A stretch of DNA of 64,000 nt from Nansenia antarctica. Taxonomy: Eukaryota > Chordata > Actinopteri > Argentiniformes > Microstomatidae. The stretch is from the NCBI GenBank assembly GCA_963989245.1, contig OZ022341.1, positions 47,274,626 to 47,338,625 on the forward strand. The letters are read 5' to 3'. The position numbers and the translations under genes are program-made. This document shows, in pieces, positions 15,838 through 47,955 of this stretch (position 1 is the first letter of the stretch; the number at the start of each line of letters is the position of its first letter). Under the pieces are notes generated by a model. It searched no databases. It had not been told where the DNA came from and saw only the letters and a program-made list of their open reading frames with translations.

Positions 15838-17075
15838 TTTATATTAGATTCAACCTTATTGTCATTGCACAGAGTACAAGTAGCCTACTGAGACAACAAA
15901 ATGTAGTTTGGCATCCAACCAGATACAGCAAATAGTGGCATAGTGCAAAAGACATGATATTATAGACAGTGCATGGTATTACAGTATATGGTATTACAGT
16001 GAGTATAAATAAATGAATATAATAAGTGAATACATGAGTGAATGTATCATGAATATCAGTATGATATGTACAGCTGAACAAGGGCAATAGATTTTGAGGT
16101 ATGTTACATATAGCCTATGTAAGATGTATAATTAGGCTAGAGACCAATATAATAAATATGATATGTGATGTTCTAATGCTTTGGTCCTCATCTCGGGATC
16201 TGATCAGACTTTTCTTTAGAAAAATGTGAACACCTTTCCGTGTTGTTGAAAATCAGTGTCACATCGCTAGTCAACCAACACAGCTTGTTTTGTGAGCCTG
16301 CTAACAATGTAAAGTAGTGTTATTGTTAACTAGGTAGCAGTGGGGATTACTCACCAAATCCATTGCGTTGCAGTATTTTGGCTTGACTAGCGAGTTTGTG
16401 TTGTGATTCTCAACAACGTTGAAACGTAGTTCCGTGTTTCAAATGAAAAGTCCGAACATTTTGATTGGGGGCTGATATGACCAAAAGACCAGAACATGTC
16501 ACATATGTGTAAACAAGCAGTAGTGCAAAAGTTAAATTGAAGTCCTGAGTGTGCAGCCAGTAGAGGTATGAGGAGAGGGTACACTGATACTGGGAGGCAA
16601 TGTTCCTCTTGTTGGAAGGTGGAGGGGGTGACTGGGAGGGCTGTTGTCAGCACACCACACTGCCAGGTTCTAGACCTCCTTCCTGACCTCCTTCCTGTAC
16701 TTCCAGTCCGAATCGTCGTTATTACTGATCAGGCCTACCACCGTGGTGTCGTCTGCAAACTTGATGATGGTGTTAGAGCCATGCACACGGATGCAGGTTG
16801 AAGAGGGAGTAGTGGAGAGGGCTCAGCACACAGCCCTGTGGGACCCCGGTGTTCAGGGTCAGGGTGGAGGAGGTGTGGTTTTCTAACCTAACAGACTGGG
16901 GTCTGTTGATCAGGAAGTCCAGGGTCCAGTTGCAGAGGGAGCTGCTGATGCCAAGGGCGCTGAGTTTGATGACCAGCTTGGAGGGGTTGATGGTGTTGAA
17001 TGCTGAGCTGAACAAAATGAGGTCACCGGGGAGGGAAGCAGTGCTGGTTGGGGAGGCTGTGTTTATGGACTTGTA
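15838..17075 (-). mobile_element. LINE remnant with reverse-transcriptase motifs
   Basis: The minus strand encodes broken reverse-transcriptase blocks: a segment with FSSAFNTI, then LGISSSLCNWTLDFLINRPQ and GVPQGCVLSPLHYSLF, and, after a frame change near 16790, IIKFADDTTVVG with the catalytic FADD (YxDD-type) box. These are blocks from the palm domain of non-LTR retrotransposons. Lower coordinates (15838-16090) look like its 3' end, with TTATTGTCATTGCACAGAGT. Frameshifts and gaps mean it is inactive. Confidence 0.75.
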
Positions 17076-17440
17076 GTAGTGCTGTAGTTTTTAAAGGAAA
17101 CAGGCAACTTACACAAGCAACTGACACAAGTGCCTGATCTAACACAAATGAGAGATCATATGAATATTGGACAGACACCTGCAAGAGCCTTTTAGGGTCT
17201 TGGCTTCAATAGCTGTTACTAGTCCTCCAGGGGTGTATTAAATCCAAAGTTGAACTATACTGTTGAACTGAAGTCCAAAACTGAGACCTCCTCTAATTGA
17301 AATCAGGATTCGTTCTTCCACTGAACTTATGCATAATGGTCGGCTACACCCAGACATATAGCTATGACATGATATACTGTAGGTGTGAATATATTGTTTC
17401 TCTAGTCTGTCCCTTTAAATCATCGCTCTCTCATTTCAGG

Positions 17441-17506
17441 CACTCATGACGTGGAGAGCGTGAGCGGGGAGTGGTCAGCCCAGAGCTGGATGTTAACAAA
17501 AGATTC
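17441..17506 (+). promoter_or_regulatory. zc3h12c: 5' UTR part of the first zc3h12c coding exon, with a minimal upstream ORF
   Basis: A splice acceptor (CTCTCATTTCAG, ending 17439) precedes this leader. In the zc3h12c frame a TGA at 17447-17449 lies upstream of the chosen start, so no longer N-terminus can be spliced in through this acceptor. A tiny uORF of five codons, ATG at 17446 and TGA at 17461-17463, ends 43 nt before the main ATG and could temper translation. The function is inferred. Confidence 0.5.
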
Positions 17507-19134
17507 ATGGGCCTGAAGGACCATGTGGAGGATGGAGCAGGCCGCATCCTTGACCTGGGGCTGGATTTTGAGTACCTTCACGTAGAGGGGGCCAACCGGG
17601 GGCAGGCTGGCGTGGACCTGGGGCCCAGTATGGAGCAGGGCGAGGAGGAGGAGAGCTCCAGTGGCCGTAGCAGCATTAGCTCGTCTACACCTGGGGAGGC
17701 CGAGGAGAGCACTGGGTCTGACAGCGAGCCAGAGCTGGGCCATAAAAGGACAGCCTCTCACCCAGACAGAGGGAGGTCTGTCCTGAACACCCACCAGCTG
17801 CTCTGCAGGACTCCCTGTATAGACCTGGGGTCCGAGGGGCCTCCATCTGAGCTGGGGGAAGCTCTTAGGGAGTACCAGACCAAGCCTCTCCTTGAGCCTT
17901 TGGGGCAGCCAGCAGGGCCTGAGGATGTGTTGACCAAGCCTGCTCTAGGGCAGCCAGCAGGGCCTGAGGAGGTGTTGACCAAGCCTCCTCTAGGGCAGCC
18001 AGCAGGGCCTGAGGAGGTGTTGACCAAGCCTCCTCTAGGGCAGCCAGCAGGGCCTGAGGAGGTGTTGACCAAGCCTCCTCTAGAGCAGCCAGCAGGGCCT
18101 GAGGAGGTGTTGACCAAGCCTCCTCTAGAGCAGCCAGCAGGGCCTGAGGAGGCGCTGAAGGAGTACCAGACCAAGCTGGAGTTTGCTCTGAAGCTGGGCT
18201 ACACTGAGGAAATGGTCAGGCTGGTGCTAGCCAAGCTGGGGCCAGACACCCTCATCAATGACATACTGGGAGAGCTGGTCAAACTGGGCAGCAAGGCAGA
18301 GAGCGAACAAGCGACAGGATCCTCTACCTCTCAGGCCACCTCCATGATTTCCTTCTCCTCCTGCTCCTCGTCTTCCTCCTCCACCTGTGGCTTTTCGGAT
18401 TCGTTGGACGGTCACCGGTCAGACTCGCCCTGTCCAACAGACCTCCTAGGTGACAAGGACAACCTGCGTCCAGTGGTTCTAGATGGCAGTAACGTGGCCA
18501 TGAGGTAAATGTCTACGTGGATGGTCACCTTGAGTACCAAACATCCACAAAGGGTTGTTTTCTATTTAGCACTGCTTGTTCTGTGAAGGTACACGATGCT
18601 GGCTACCAGTTGAAAAAGTCCTTAATGTAGATTTATCTAATACTGTCATTTTAGTTCAGTCAATGCTTTATATATTATAGTTTCATTATGATAGACATTT
18701 GAGAGGGCCAAAAATGATTTTATTGTTGATACATTGAGTCAGAAAGTTGCACTGTGTCCCATCACCATCACAAAACCTAGATGAGCGTTCAAGGTAGGAA
18801 CATAATGTCTGTCTCTTTCCCCTCTTGTAGCCATGGCAATAAGGAGGTGTTTTCCTGCCATGGCATCCAGCTGGCTGTTGATTGGTTCTTGGAGCGAGGT
18901 CACCGTGATGTCACTGTGTTTGTGCCCGCCTGGAGGAAAGAGCAGTCCCGTCCTGATGCCCTCATCACAGGTCACTACTACACGCACACACACACACGCA
19001 CACGCACACACGCACACACACACACACTCACACACACACACACACACACACACATGCACACTCACACTCTCTCTTCTCTCCTACATCATAGTGTTACTAC
19101 TGCAACCCCCTGTCCATTTCCTACAGGAAGTCAT

Positions 19135-19170
<36 letters not shown>

Positions 19171-21891
19171 GACCAGGAGATTCTGAGGCGTCTGGAGAAG
19201 GAGAAGATCCTGGTGTTCACCCCGTCTCGCCGCGTCCAGGGTCGCAGGGTCGTCTGCTACGACGACCGCTTCATCGTCAAGCTGGCGTACGAGTCGGACG
19301 GCATCATCGTCTCCAACGACAACTACCGCGACCTGGCCAACGAGAAGCCGGAGTGGAAGAAGCTAATCGACGAGCGTCTGCTCATGTACTCTTTCGTCAA
19401 CGATAAGTAAGGGTTGATTGGTCATCGGTGACTTGAGCTGTTTGTTCAACTGCAGTGCTTCAGTCCATTGGGCGATGGCCACCATGTGAAGGCTTGGCTG
19501 ACACTGATTAAAGATTGTTGATCCAAATGGGAATGGGTTGGTTGAACACCAAGTGTGGGAAGACAGATGTGTCCTCTCTTTCAGTGGGGTGTACCTCTCC
19601 ATAACAACGGTGTACCTCTCCCTGTTGCTTTGTTTCTTGTTTTCTCACATTCTCTCTCTCTCTCTCTCCCTGCCTCCCTCTCCTCCAGGTTCATGCCCCC
19701 TGATGATCCTCTTGGTCGTCATGGCCCCAGCTTGGACAACTTCCTGAGGAAAAGGCCCATCATGCCCGAGCACAAGAAGCAGCCCTGCCCTTATGGTGAG
19801 GAACCCCCCCCCCCCCACACACACACACCAAACACTTTCACCTATCAAAAGAGCTTATCCACAAACGTATCCAGTGGAATGTCATTTTCGCTTTAACTAA
19901 CGTGCTGTGAGGAGGAGGAATATTTCGTAGCTTCGTCATCCGATTGAGGATGTCTAAGATTCACTCCGTCCGATTCGACTCATCAACTTCCATCCTGAAT
20001 TGACTAGAACGGCCATGATGATGCTGTGACCTCAATCTCTAGTGGCTCACCAGTGTCCCCCATGTCCCCCCCTTTTTTGTCTTTAGGTAAGAAGTGCACT
20101 TACGGTCACAAGTGCAAGTACTACCACCCGGAGAGGAGCGCCCAGCCCCAGCGCTCGGTGGCCGACGAGCTGCGTGCCAGCGCCAAGACCTCAGCCGCCA
20201 CCGCCGCCAAGGGCCAGGGCGAATACGGCCTGGTGAAGAGCCACAGTGTGCCTGCCTGCGCCAGCGGGGCGGTGGGAGGCACCAGGCGAGCGGTCCCCAA
20301 GAGGCAGTCGGACCCCAGCATCCGGGCCCTGTCCTACAGTGAGGCGGAGGACCGGCTGCTGGATAAAGGCAGGACAGAGGACCGGAAGAACAGCCTCTGT
20401 AGCAGCAGTGGTGGTGGTAGTAGTAGCAGCAGCAGCAGTGGTGGGAGTGTGACCATGTCCCCTGCCCCTGGTGGCCCCTCCTCGGCCCTTGGTTACCCTC
20501 AGGACCAGCCGCATCGGGTCCCCCCGCCCCTCCACCACCCTGACCTGTACTCTGCCGTCGACCCCCCAGACCTGAGCTATTACTCTGTGACGCGGGCCTA
20601 CTCTGGCCTGAGCCTGGCCACTCGGAGGAGTCCCAACTGTCGCTTGTTCCCAGGCGACACGGACCTGCGTCCGGGCATGGCGGCGGCGGCGGCATCGGAG
20701 TGCGGCGGCGGCGAGAGCGGTGTGAGTTGCGGCGGCAGCAGCAGCAACTGTGACTCCTTTGGCGAGAGGTCGTGTCTGAACTGCTCTGACCACCTAACGC
20801 AGGACAGCCTGCACCACCACCTCCACCACCACCACCACCATCCTCACCACCACCAGCAGCAGCAGCACAGCCAGCACCTGTACCCTCACCATACCACAGC
20901 CCTGGCCGAGCCACCCCACCTCCATCCTGCTCACAACGCCAGCCTGCGTACCCCCGGCCCCACTGCCCTCCACGGCTACCACCAGAGCCTGGCTCGGGGG
21001 CCCAGCTACAGCCAGGAGGAGATCCCGGAAGCCCACCCGAAGCGCCCTCTGTACCCCCTCCCTCAACACCTCCAGCACCAGGCCTTAGGGACTCGCTCCA
21101 GCTGCCCAGGGGACTACCCTCCTCTGTCCCAGACGGCCCCCCACCCGCCGGGCTCACCGCTGGGGCGCTGCCTGGCCTCCACGCGGGTGGAGAGTGCGTC
21201 GGACTCGCGGCTCTTCGAGCGGTCGCCCTCGCTGCACTCTCGGAAGGCTTTCCCCAGCTGGGAGTCTTACTACCGGCAGCCCCGTTATGAGCCCCCCCCC
21301 CCCGCCTGCCAGGGCTTACCGGAGAGCCTCCAGTCCGACTGGCACACGGCCACCTGGGGTCGTACCACACACACCTCCCACGCCCCTCCCCCGCCTCACC
21401 CGTCCCACGCCCCTCACCCGTCCCACGGCCCCCACCCGCCTCACCCAAACCACACCCCCTACCCATCTCACCCGCCTCACCCGTCCCAGACTCCTCACCC
21501 AAACCACACCCCCTACCCGCTGTACCCCTCTCACACCTCCCACCCGCCTCACCCATCGCAGACTCCTCACCCGTCGCACATCCTCCATCCCTCCCAGTCC
21601 TCCCACGCCCCTCCCCCGCCTCACCCATCTCACGCCCCTCCCCCACCTCACTCATCCTATGCTGCTTACACCCCTCATCCATCTAATCCCCCTATGGCCC
21701 CCCAACACATGCACCAGGAGCCCCCAGGCCTGGGCCCGTATGGGGACATGAGGGAGAAGGTGTATGGTAACCTGTGTAACATCTTCCCCTCTGAGCTGGT
21801 GGGCCGTGTGATGGGGCGCAGCCCCCACATAACAGACGCCCAGCAGCTGGCTGCAGCCATCCTGGCTGAGAAGTCCCAGTCTGCCTACTGA
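17507..21891 (+). CDS. zc3h12c: Regnase-family endoribonuclease ZC3H12C (MCPIP3-like), complete
   Basis: Five exons join in frame: 17507-18504, 18831-18970, 19172-19406, 19689-19795 and 20087-21891, giving 1094 residues. The family degrades inflammatory and other mRNAs in the cytoplasm by cleaving stem-loops. Visible parts are a UBA-like helical domain from about residue 219 (EYQTKLEFALKLGYTEE), a PIN/NYN nuclease from about 320 with DGSN (D326, N329) and CYDDRF (D410, D411) acidic residues, and a CCCH zinc finger C491-x5-C497-x5-C503-x3-H507. The conserved C-terminus reads NLCNIFPSELV and then DAQQLAAAILAEKSQ. The start at MGLKDH matches the ZC3H12C isoform start. The C-terminus also fits ZC3H12C better than ZC3H12B, as does radixin next door. 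The protein is about 200 residues longer than human ZC3H12C because of a 15-residue repeat array and a His/Pro tract. The catalytic residues look intact. Paralogue assignment is confident but not proven. Confidence 0.93.
17900..18151 (+). repeat. 45-bp coding tandem repeat in zc3h12c exon 1
   Basis: Five full units and one partial unit encode LGQPAGPEEVLTKPP, starting at 17900, 17945, 17990, 18035, 18080 and 18125. Units differ by single substitutions (E/D, P/A, G/E). The unit length is a multiple of three, so copy-number change keeps the frame. It lies in the poorly conserved linker before the UBA-like domain. Confidence 0.97.
18981..19054. repeat. (CA)n microsatellite in zc3h12c intron 2
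   Basis: This is an interrupted CA array. It lies a few bases after the intron 2 donor, which is at 18971. Confidence 0.9.
19138..19171 (+). repeat. (TC)n tract serving as the polypyrimidine tract of zc3h12c intron 2
   Basis: An uninterrupted CT dinucleotide run ends in TCTAG directly at the acceptor of exon 3, which starts at 19172. The microsatellite therefore is the polypyrimidine tract. Confidence 0.9.
21358..21690 (+). repeat. His/Pro-rich low-complexity coding tract in zc3h12c
   Basis: Roughly 110 residues are made of HPSHAPPPPHPS, HPNHTPYPS and similar 5-10 residue units rich in His, Pro and Ser. They lie in the last exon between the conserved middle and the C-terminal NLCNIFP block. 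It follows a separate poly-His/Gln run encoded at 20812-20900. Confidence 0.9.
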
Positions 21892-24140
21892 GCAGGGGCC
21901 AGTGTTGCCAGATTGGCGTATTCCCGCCCAATTGGGCTACTTATGATCACATTGGGCGGCTTTTAGACTATGGTTAGGCTGGAAAACAATCCCATCTGGC
22001 AACACTGGCAGTGTCCAGACTGAAATGTGCTGTGTAGAACAGGTATGTCTGTCATGTGGAATAGGGAATCATGTCTGCTCTATGTTGCATTTCTACCTGC
22101 AATGCTGTGAATGTTTCACATCAGTGAACCCACCCCTAAGACTCTGCATCTCCTCGGTTTAGGCCCTAGGGAATGCTACTGCTGTCCAAGGCTGGCTAGT
22201 GCTGTTGGTATGACGGTCATATCATGGGCATGCAGAATAGGAAGGTTACACTGTGAAGTGTTTGCACCTTGACAAACAAGAAATGGTTGATAACAAAATG
22301 TAGTGGTTGTTTATAAGAAAGGGAAATGGGTATGGTCAAACAAATGTTTTGTTACTGAGCAATGACACGGTCATCTCTCAATCCATGCCAACAGTTTGTC
22401 TCAGCAGTTGTTTAACAGGGTTAAAAAGTTATTTTGCTGTACTTTTGTTTGTCTTAAGTGTTAATCATAATGGGTGAGTCTATGCATTGATTCACAAAGC
22501 ACTTTTTCCTTTGCTCTCTGAAACATTGTGGAAACATCTGTGGCAATCAAATGTGTGGAAATGGATGGTCAAGCTGAATTAGGTGTCTGTTCTAAAAGTC
22601 AATATTATTACTGATGGAAAGCCAATGAGGCCTTTTTGCTGTGAATAATAACAAAGACACCCCAACTTCCAACTTCCTCTGTGAGAAGATGTCTGATGTC
22701 TTCTCACAGAGGATGTCTTCTGTGCTCAACTTTCTACTTTGCTTTTTATAATTTACCCCGACTAATTTATAACCATATATGACAAAATCATGGTTTTAGG
22801 GGGATGTTCAAAATGATATTCTCAATTGTGTGAACACTTTTATGTAAATGTATAGACCATTATTTATTTCTTAAGTGTGTGTTTGTGTTAATTAATGCTC
22901 TTTTTGTGTTCGTTATGGTGATGATAGGACGTTGAAGTATGTTGTCTTCTCATTTGAGATGCTGTGAGAGTATCGTGGTAGTTGTAGAGACGTGTGTGTT
23001 CCGCCACGTGGCCTTGTACCTTAGTTTTAGTGAGGGATGTCTCTGGCCCCTTGTTCTAGACAGAGAAAGCTGTTCTTTGTTGATACAAATTGTATCATTA
23101 ACTTAATCAATAGAGGTTTAATATACATTGCCATGGGTGTGTAATTCATTTGTGAATAGCTGTGTATATAGCTATACATGAAGTGCATATACAACTATCA
23201 TGAGATCTTACTGGCAACATTTTATAATTATTTTAATAGCTAGTTAACTTAGAACTACAAGGCAATTTACTAAGATTAGATTAAATGAAATAAAATAAAA
23301 AAACTATTGAAGGAGTTTGTTACCTATCACATTGAGATACCCTAGCTTCTGTGGATGGCCAATGTGTTTGGTTGAATCCCGAGAGGCCAGCAGGGTGAAA
23401 TGTAATAGGTCAAATACTGCCTGAGATAAGCAGTCAGTACAAACCTTTTTTTAAATTATTTTAAAGAAGCGCCTTCTCTCTGCCCCATGTGGCACTGTGT
23501 GTCAGGGAGGGCAGGGGGGTGGGCAAAAAGTAATGCCACTACATGGCATTGTGCTTATGACACATCCAATACTCTGAACTATGTTCAGCAAACTGTTATG
23601 CATATTTTGTTTGTTTTGTAAGTGTGGCGTTACCTTTAATTCTATTGTATCATGTTCGTTTTGACCATGACTTTTTATCAGTTCTATTGGGTCAAGTTGT
23701 TTTTGAGCAAGTTTGTCAAGTTTTGAACTAAAACTGGCTTAGTTTGTATTATATTCCTCATTAACTATTGGTTAATATTGTCTGAGCCGTCCCACGTTTT
23801 TGTTTAGTTTTAAATGCATACAGTCATGTAAGTCAGATGAGAAGTGCACAGTGAATCATGGTAACCCTTGTTAATAGTACCAGTGAGTAATTCCATAACA
23901 CCAGACATAGAATTTCATGTTGTACTTAAGCAGAACAACATTTACTGTATGTGCCAAATATGTGATGTACACAAGTCAACCAGTGGACTGTAGCTATCTT
24001 ACTGGATTGGTCAATTGTGTTTACCTTGAGAAACCATTTAGAAATGTCCATTTGTAACCAGGTCATATCCTTACATGTTCTTAAGAGAGAAATCCCGAGA
24101 GAATGTAATTATGATGGTAGAATAAAGAAAATATGAACTG
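21892..24140 (+). other. zc3h12c: zc3h12c 3' UTR
   Basis: This is AT-rich non-coding sequence after the stop codon. It ends near an AATAAAGAAAAT signal at about 24121; another AATAAA at about 24340 sits inside the adjacent fold-back element. A long 3' UTR is usual for this gene family. A short inverted pair around AGTGTTGCCAGATTGG (21900) and ATCTGGCAACACTGG (21993-22008) makes a possible hairpin close to the stop. Confidence 0.6.
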
Positions 24141-24241
24141 TCCTTGTGTATACTTAACCAGGTTCAGAAATCACTGTTCGCACAATTAAAACAAGATTCA
24201 TCACCGTTAAGTCAGGGTAGAAAACATTGAAATATAAACAG

Positions 24242-24388
24242 TTAAAGGGGCAATCTGGGATTGGTACATTGGTGTCTGTCCTTGTATCCACAGCTCCATT
24301 GATGTATCTGTAAGTGGTTACATTTCTCAGCTGTTTACCAAATAAAGTGGTGGGGCTTTGTTGTTTGAATCCCAGATTGCCCCTTTAA
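24242..24388. mobile_element. Fold-back MITE flanked by TTAA, between the convergent gene ends
   Basis: The inverted termini are AGGGGCAATCTGGGATT and AATCCCAGATTGCCCCT. TTAA lies on both sides (24242-24245 and 24385-24388), the target duplication expected of piggyBac-type elements. It lies between the zc3h12c poly(A) signal and the radixin poly(A) signal. A half copy, AATCTGGGATTGGTAC, is at about 58032 in a hemopexin intron. Confidence 0.8.
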
Positions 24389-25456
24389 TATGACAACACT
24401 CAGTATTCTAACACTACATCTTGTAAACGTCAGACATTTCTGAAGGAGAAAAAAAAGAAAGAAAAAGCAGAAACTCAATTTGAAACTTTTATTGTGAATC
24501 ATCTGTGCCTCGTCGATCTTCCAGAACGCTAATATGAACATAAGGAAAAACTGAACCGCAAACATGACAGCTGGTCCCAGCAGAGTAATGCTGCCTTTAT
24601 GGGAGGTGACACAACCGGGCCAACACTCAGCCACTAGGACGGACCCGACTCTTACAGCATCACACAGATATTGGGGATGGTGGCATGTAGAAAGAGGGTC
24701 TTCACCACCAGTGAGGACTCGCCTGTCGTGCATGCATGCTGGTAGAATACATTACAAAAATATCAGTTGGAAGCACAGTATTTTTTTCCTGCTATGGCAA
24801 GTACAACCCCTCTATACAGACACTCTCTGGGTTAACTAAAAGGCAGGTTTGGGGTCGAGCCCTCTTCAGTGTCCTTGCAATCCAAACAAGTGCTTTTTAG
24901 GCTTTAAAATCGCAACATAAACCAGCTATCGAGAGCAACATAAATAATACCAAGGATCATTTTCATGTCGCAAATAAAATAAAAAAAAGACTAAGTTCTC
25001 GCTAACGCAAAATGCATCAGTAACATTTTCCACAAAGCTGGAGTCAATTTGAGAAAAAGGGACATAAAAGGGCTTAGGTGACAAAAGGTCAGAAGGTCTG
25101 AAAAAATACATTGGCCTTTCTCTATACACACACTGGAGAAAAATATATCATCTGCAGAACTCCAAGACGTGTGTGTGTATATATATATGTTTGTCTCCAA
25201 GACTGAATAGGTAGAATTAAAGTAAAATGTTCACCCTTGACCTCTGTGCTCATCTAATAGTCCTAGAGTAAGACTTCATCTATAAACAACAGTCCACACC
25301 GTCCACCCAGTGAAGACTGACTCACAGAAGTGACCATGGAGCGTTGCGTTGGCTTGGGACACATCAAATGGTCAATTCACTTGGGATCTAGATGATCCCA
25401 CCCAATGCTGCAGAAATGCCACCACTACTGACTCAACATCTCACCTGAATCATTTA

Positions 25457-25581
25457 GGGCCAGTTTCACAGACAAGGCTTAAGCCTAATCCTGGACTAAA
25501 AAGCATCTTCAATGGAGATTTTACATTGAAAGTGTGATTTAGTCCAGGACTAGGCTTAAGCCTTGTCTGTGAAACCGGCCC
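25457..25581. mobile_element. 125-bp fold-back MITE with TTA target duplication (PIF/Harbinger-type)
   Basis: Long, nearly perfect inverted arms start GGGCCAGTTTCACAGACAAG and end CTTGTCTGTGAAACCGGCCC. The flanking trinucleotide TTA is duplicated (25454-25456 and 25582-25584). A 3-bp TWA duplication is the family signature. It would form a strong hairpin if transcribed within the radixin 3' UTR. Confidence 0.85.
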
Positions 25582-26235
25582 TTAGAGTTTTTGTTCCAGA
25601 GTACAGAGCGACTTTGGTAAAGAACAGACAACATGAACGTGGGTCTAAAGCAGAGGAGGCCAAGTAAAAGGATCTTCAAACATCTTCAAACACGTTTGTT
25701 TCCCTCAATTCTCTCTCCACTAGCAATCAACACCACTTCCAGCGGACGGATCGCTAGCAATCAATATCACTTCCAGCATACTGGACTGACGTTTACGCTC
25801 CCCGGCCAACGAGGCCCAAGGTTTCTGTTTCAGCAACAACTACTCATGTACACCTGAGAAACACACATACTGATGGACAGACAGGCAGACACTTGTAACA
25901 TGTCTGTGTGTCTGTCATCCTGGGCCCTTTGCGAGCGGGTAGGCAGAGAAAACCATCTATGGTGACAGGGTACAAAACACTGAGGCAGTGGGGGGGGGCG
26001 CACGCACGCGCACACACACACACACACACACACACTCCGATAGATTAGCTTATCTATATCACACTCTTATCAGCTCAGCTGACACTAGCTCAAAAGCTTA
26101 TCTCGATATGTGTTTGAATACAAACAAACACACACGTCCTTGAGCAATAAATCCACACAGTCCAATCCTCTGCAGCTGTATTACTCCATCACATGACACC
26201 ACAGGCTTCCCTTTGGATATCCTTTATTACATACA

Positions 26236-26335
26236 TTCATCCATCCATCCCTCCATCCATCCCTCCATCCATCCATCCCTCCATCCATCCAACATTCATC
26301 CCTCCCTCCCTCCCTCCACCCATCCATCCATCCAG
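26236..26335. repeat. (CCAT)n / (CCCT)n simple repeat
   Basis: Tetranucleotide CATC and CCTC units repeat with interruptions across 100 bp. Confidence 0.9.
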
Positions 26336-27098
26336 ATCTGGTATGATGGTTCTGCATTGACACTAAAGGTTTCAGTCTGAAATATTTTTTGACATGACAG
26401 CATGGTGTTTTTTTTACAAAACACATACCGTACTCATATCCCTCCGGGACAGGAGGTCCACAAAACCTTTCATCAATCTCTTCAGTCGAGGACCAACCTC
26501 CCCTCTGAGTTTACAATGAGAACGGAGAACCAAACCCCCCCCCCCCCCCCCCAAAAGAAAACAGGGGCGTCAATAAAAGAGAGTCAAAATGACAACAGAA
26601 AAAAATGTGACGGTTTAAAAAGGAAGGACGGCATTACTGAAGCCAACTGAAGACCAACGGTAATACTAAAGCTTTGCATACAAGCTTACCAAGCTACAAC
26701 AACAAAAACAAGCTTTCTCGATGGCTGTGGTTGTTTAAAAATTCAAAAATCTTTCCCGTTTAGTTTTTCGTGCGTCTCCGTGTCAGATTTACAAGCGTTG
26801 CGGTCGTTAGTCAAGTTCTCTGCTGTACAGGGAAGGTTGAGAGTTCAGAAGGGTGTGGATGCGTCGCTCGCTCCAGCTTGGGCGAGTCCTGATGACTTTG
26901 GGTAGAGATGCGGGCAGAGCTTTGGCAACGTTTTTTTGAGGCGGTGGCAGCCGTTCCCCTCTAGATTCTTTGTGCGCACGCGGGGGTGGTGGTGGTGGTG
27001 GCGGTGGTGGTGGTGGAGTTGAGGGTCTTGGGGGCGGCTACTGTTCAACATAAGCAAGTCGCCAATGGAGGGGGCAGACAGGGGGAGAGATGCTGGTC

Positions 27099-47579
<20,481 letters not shown>

Positions 47580-47591
<12 letters not shown>

Positions 47592-47676
47592 CTTTGTCTT
47601 CTCTCCTCCCTTCACCCGACAGCCCGAGAAGACAAATCCGTCAGAGGACGGGGTTCAACTGCCTGAATTACAGGAC
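47580..47676 (-). other. rdx: radixin exon with 5' leader and start codon
   Basis: The exon encodes only MPKP (ATG at 47589-47591) after 85 nt of leader. The donor is GTAAGA. A strong acceptor, TCTTTATCTTCCAG, sits just upstream at 47677, which implies at least one further non-coding exon. Confidence 0.8.
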
Positions 47677-47839
47677 CTGGAAGATAAAGACAAAATATCA
47701 GTTAGGTGAATGTCGTAACAGGACTCATCAGTGCAACTGCAATGTAAGAGGGCAAAAACAGGGCCAATGGGGCCGTGTGAAACAGAGAACGGAGAGGGTT
47801 CGGAATGGGGCTGGGACAAGAGAGACAGACAGAGGACAG

Positions 47840-47955
47840 CAGGGGAGGCTAGTGGAGGGAGAAATCAGAGGACAGGCTCATTGTAATGCATTGAATGAAT
47901 GGAATGCATTACATTGAGCCCGTCCTCCAATTTCTACTTCCACCAGCCTCCGCTG
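47840..47955. mobile_element. Fold-back MITE
   Basis: The left arm CAGGGGAGGCTAGTGGAGGG and the right arm CTTCCACCAGCCTCCGCTG are inverted repeats. Inner arms GACAGGCTCATTGTAATGC and GCATTACATTGAGCCCGTCC also pair. This wording is familiar from salmoniform and related fish genomes. Confidence 0.75.

Larger units (their letters stand above)
24488..27098 (-). other. rdx: radixin 3' UTR
   Basis: Non-coding sequence lies downstream of the radixin stop on the minus strand, bounded by TTTATT (AATAAA in sense) at 24488-24493. It holds a PIF/Harbinger-type MITE, a (CCAT)n-rich array at 26236-26335 and a poly-C run near 26537. The real 3' end could be nearer the stop; this boundary is inferred. Confidence 0.45.

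Noticed and set aside
17900..18151. CRISPR-like regular repeats
   Set aside because: The repeats are contiguous, with no spacers, are in frame, and lie within a eukaryotic exon.
20039..21682. 547-residue antisense open frame opposite zc3h12c exon 5
   Set aside because: It is a shadow of the GC-rich, low-complexity sense exon. It has no domain, and the sense frame is conserved protein.
17507..21891. Assignment as ZC3H12B
   Set aside because: First considered from an apparent moesin neighbour. The MGLKDH start, the DAQQLAAAILAEKSQ end and the neighbouring radixin fit ZC3H12C better.
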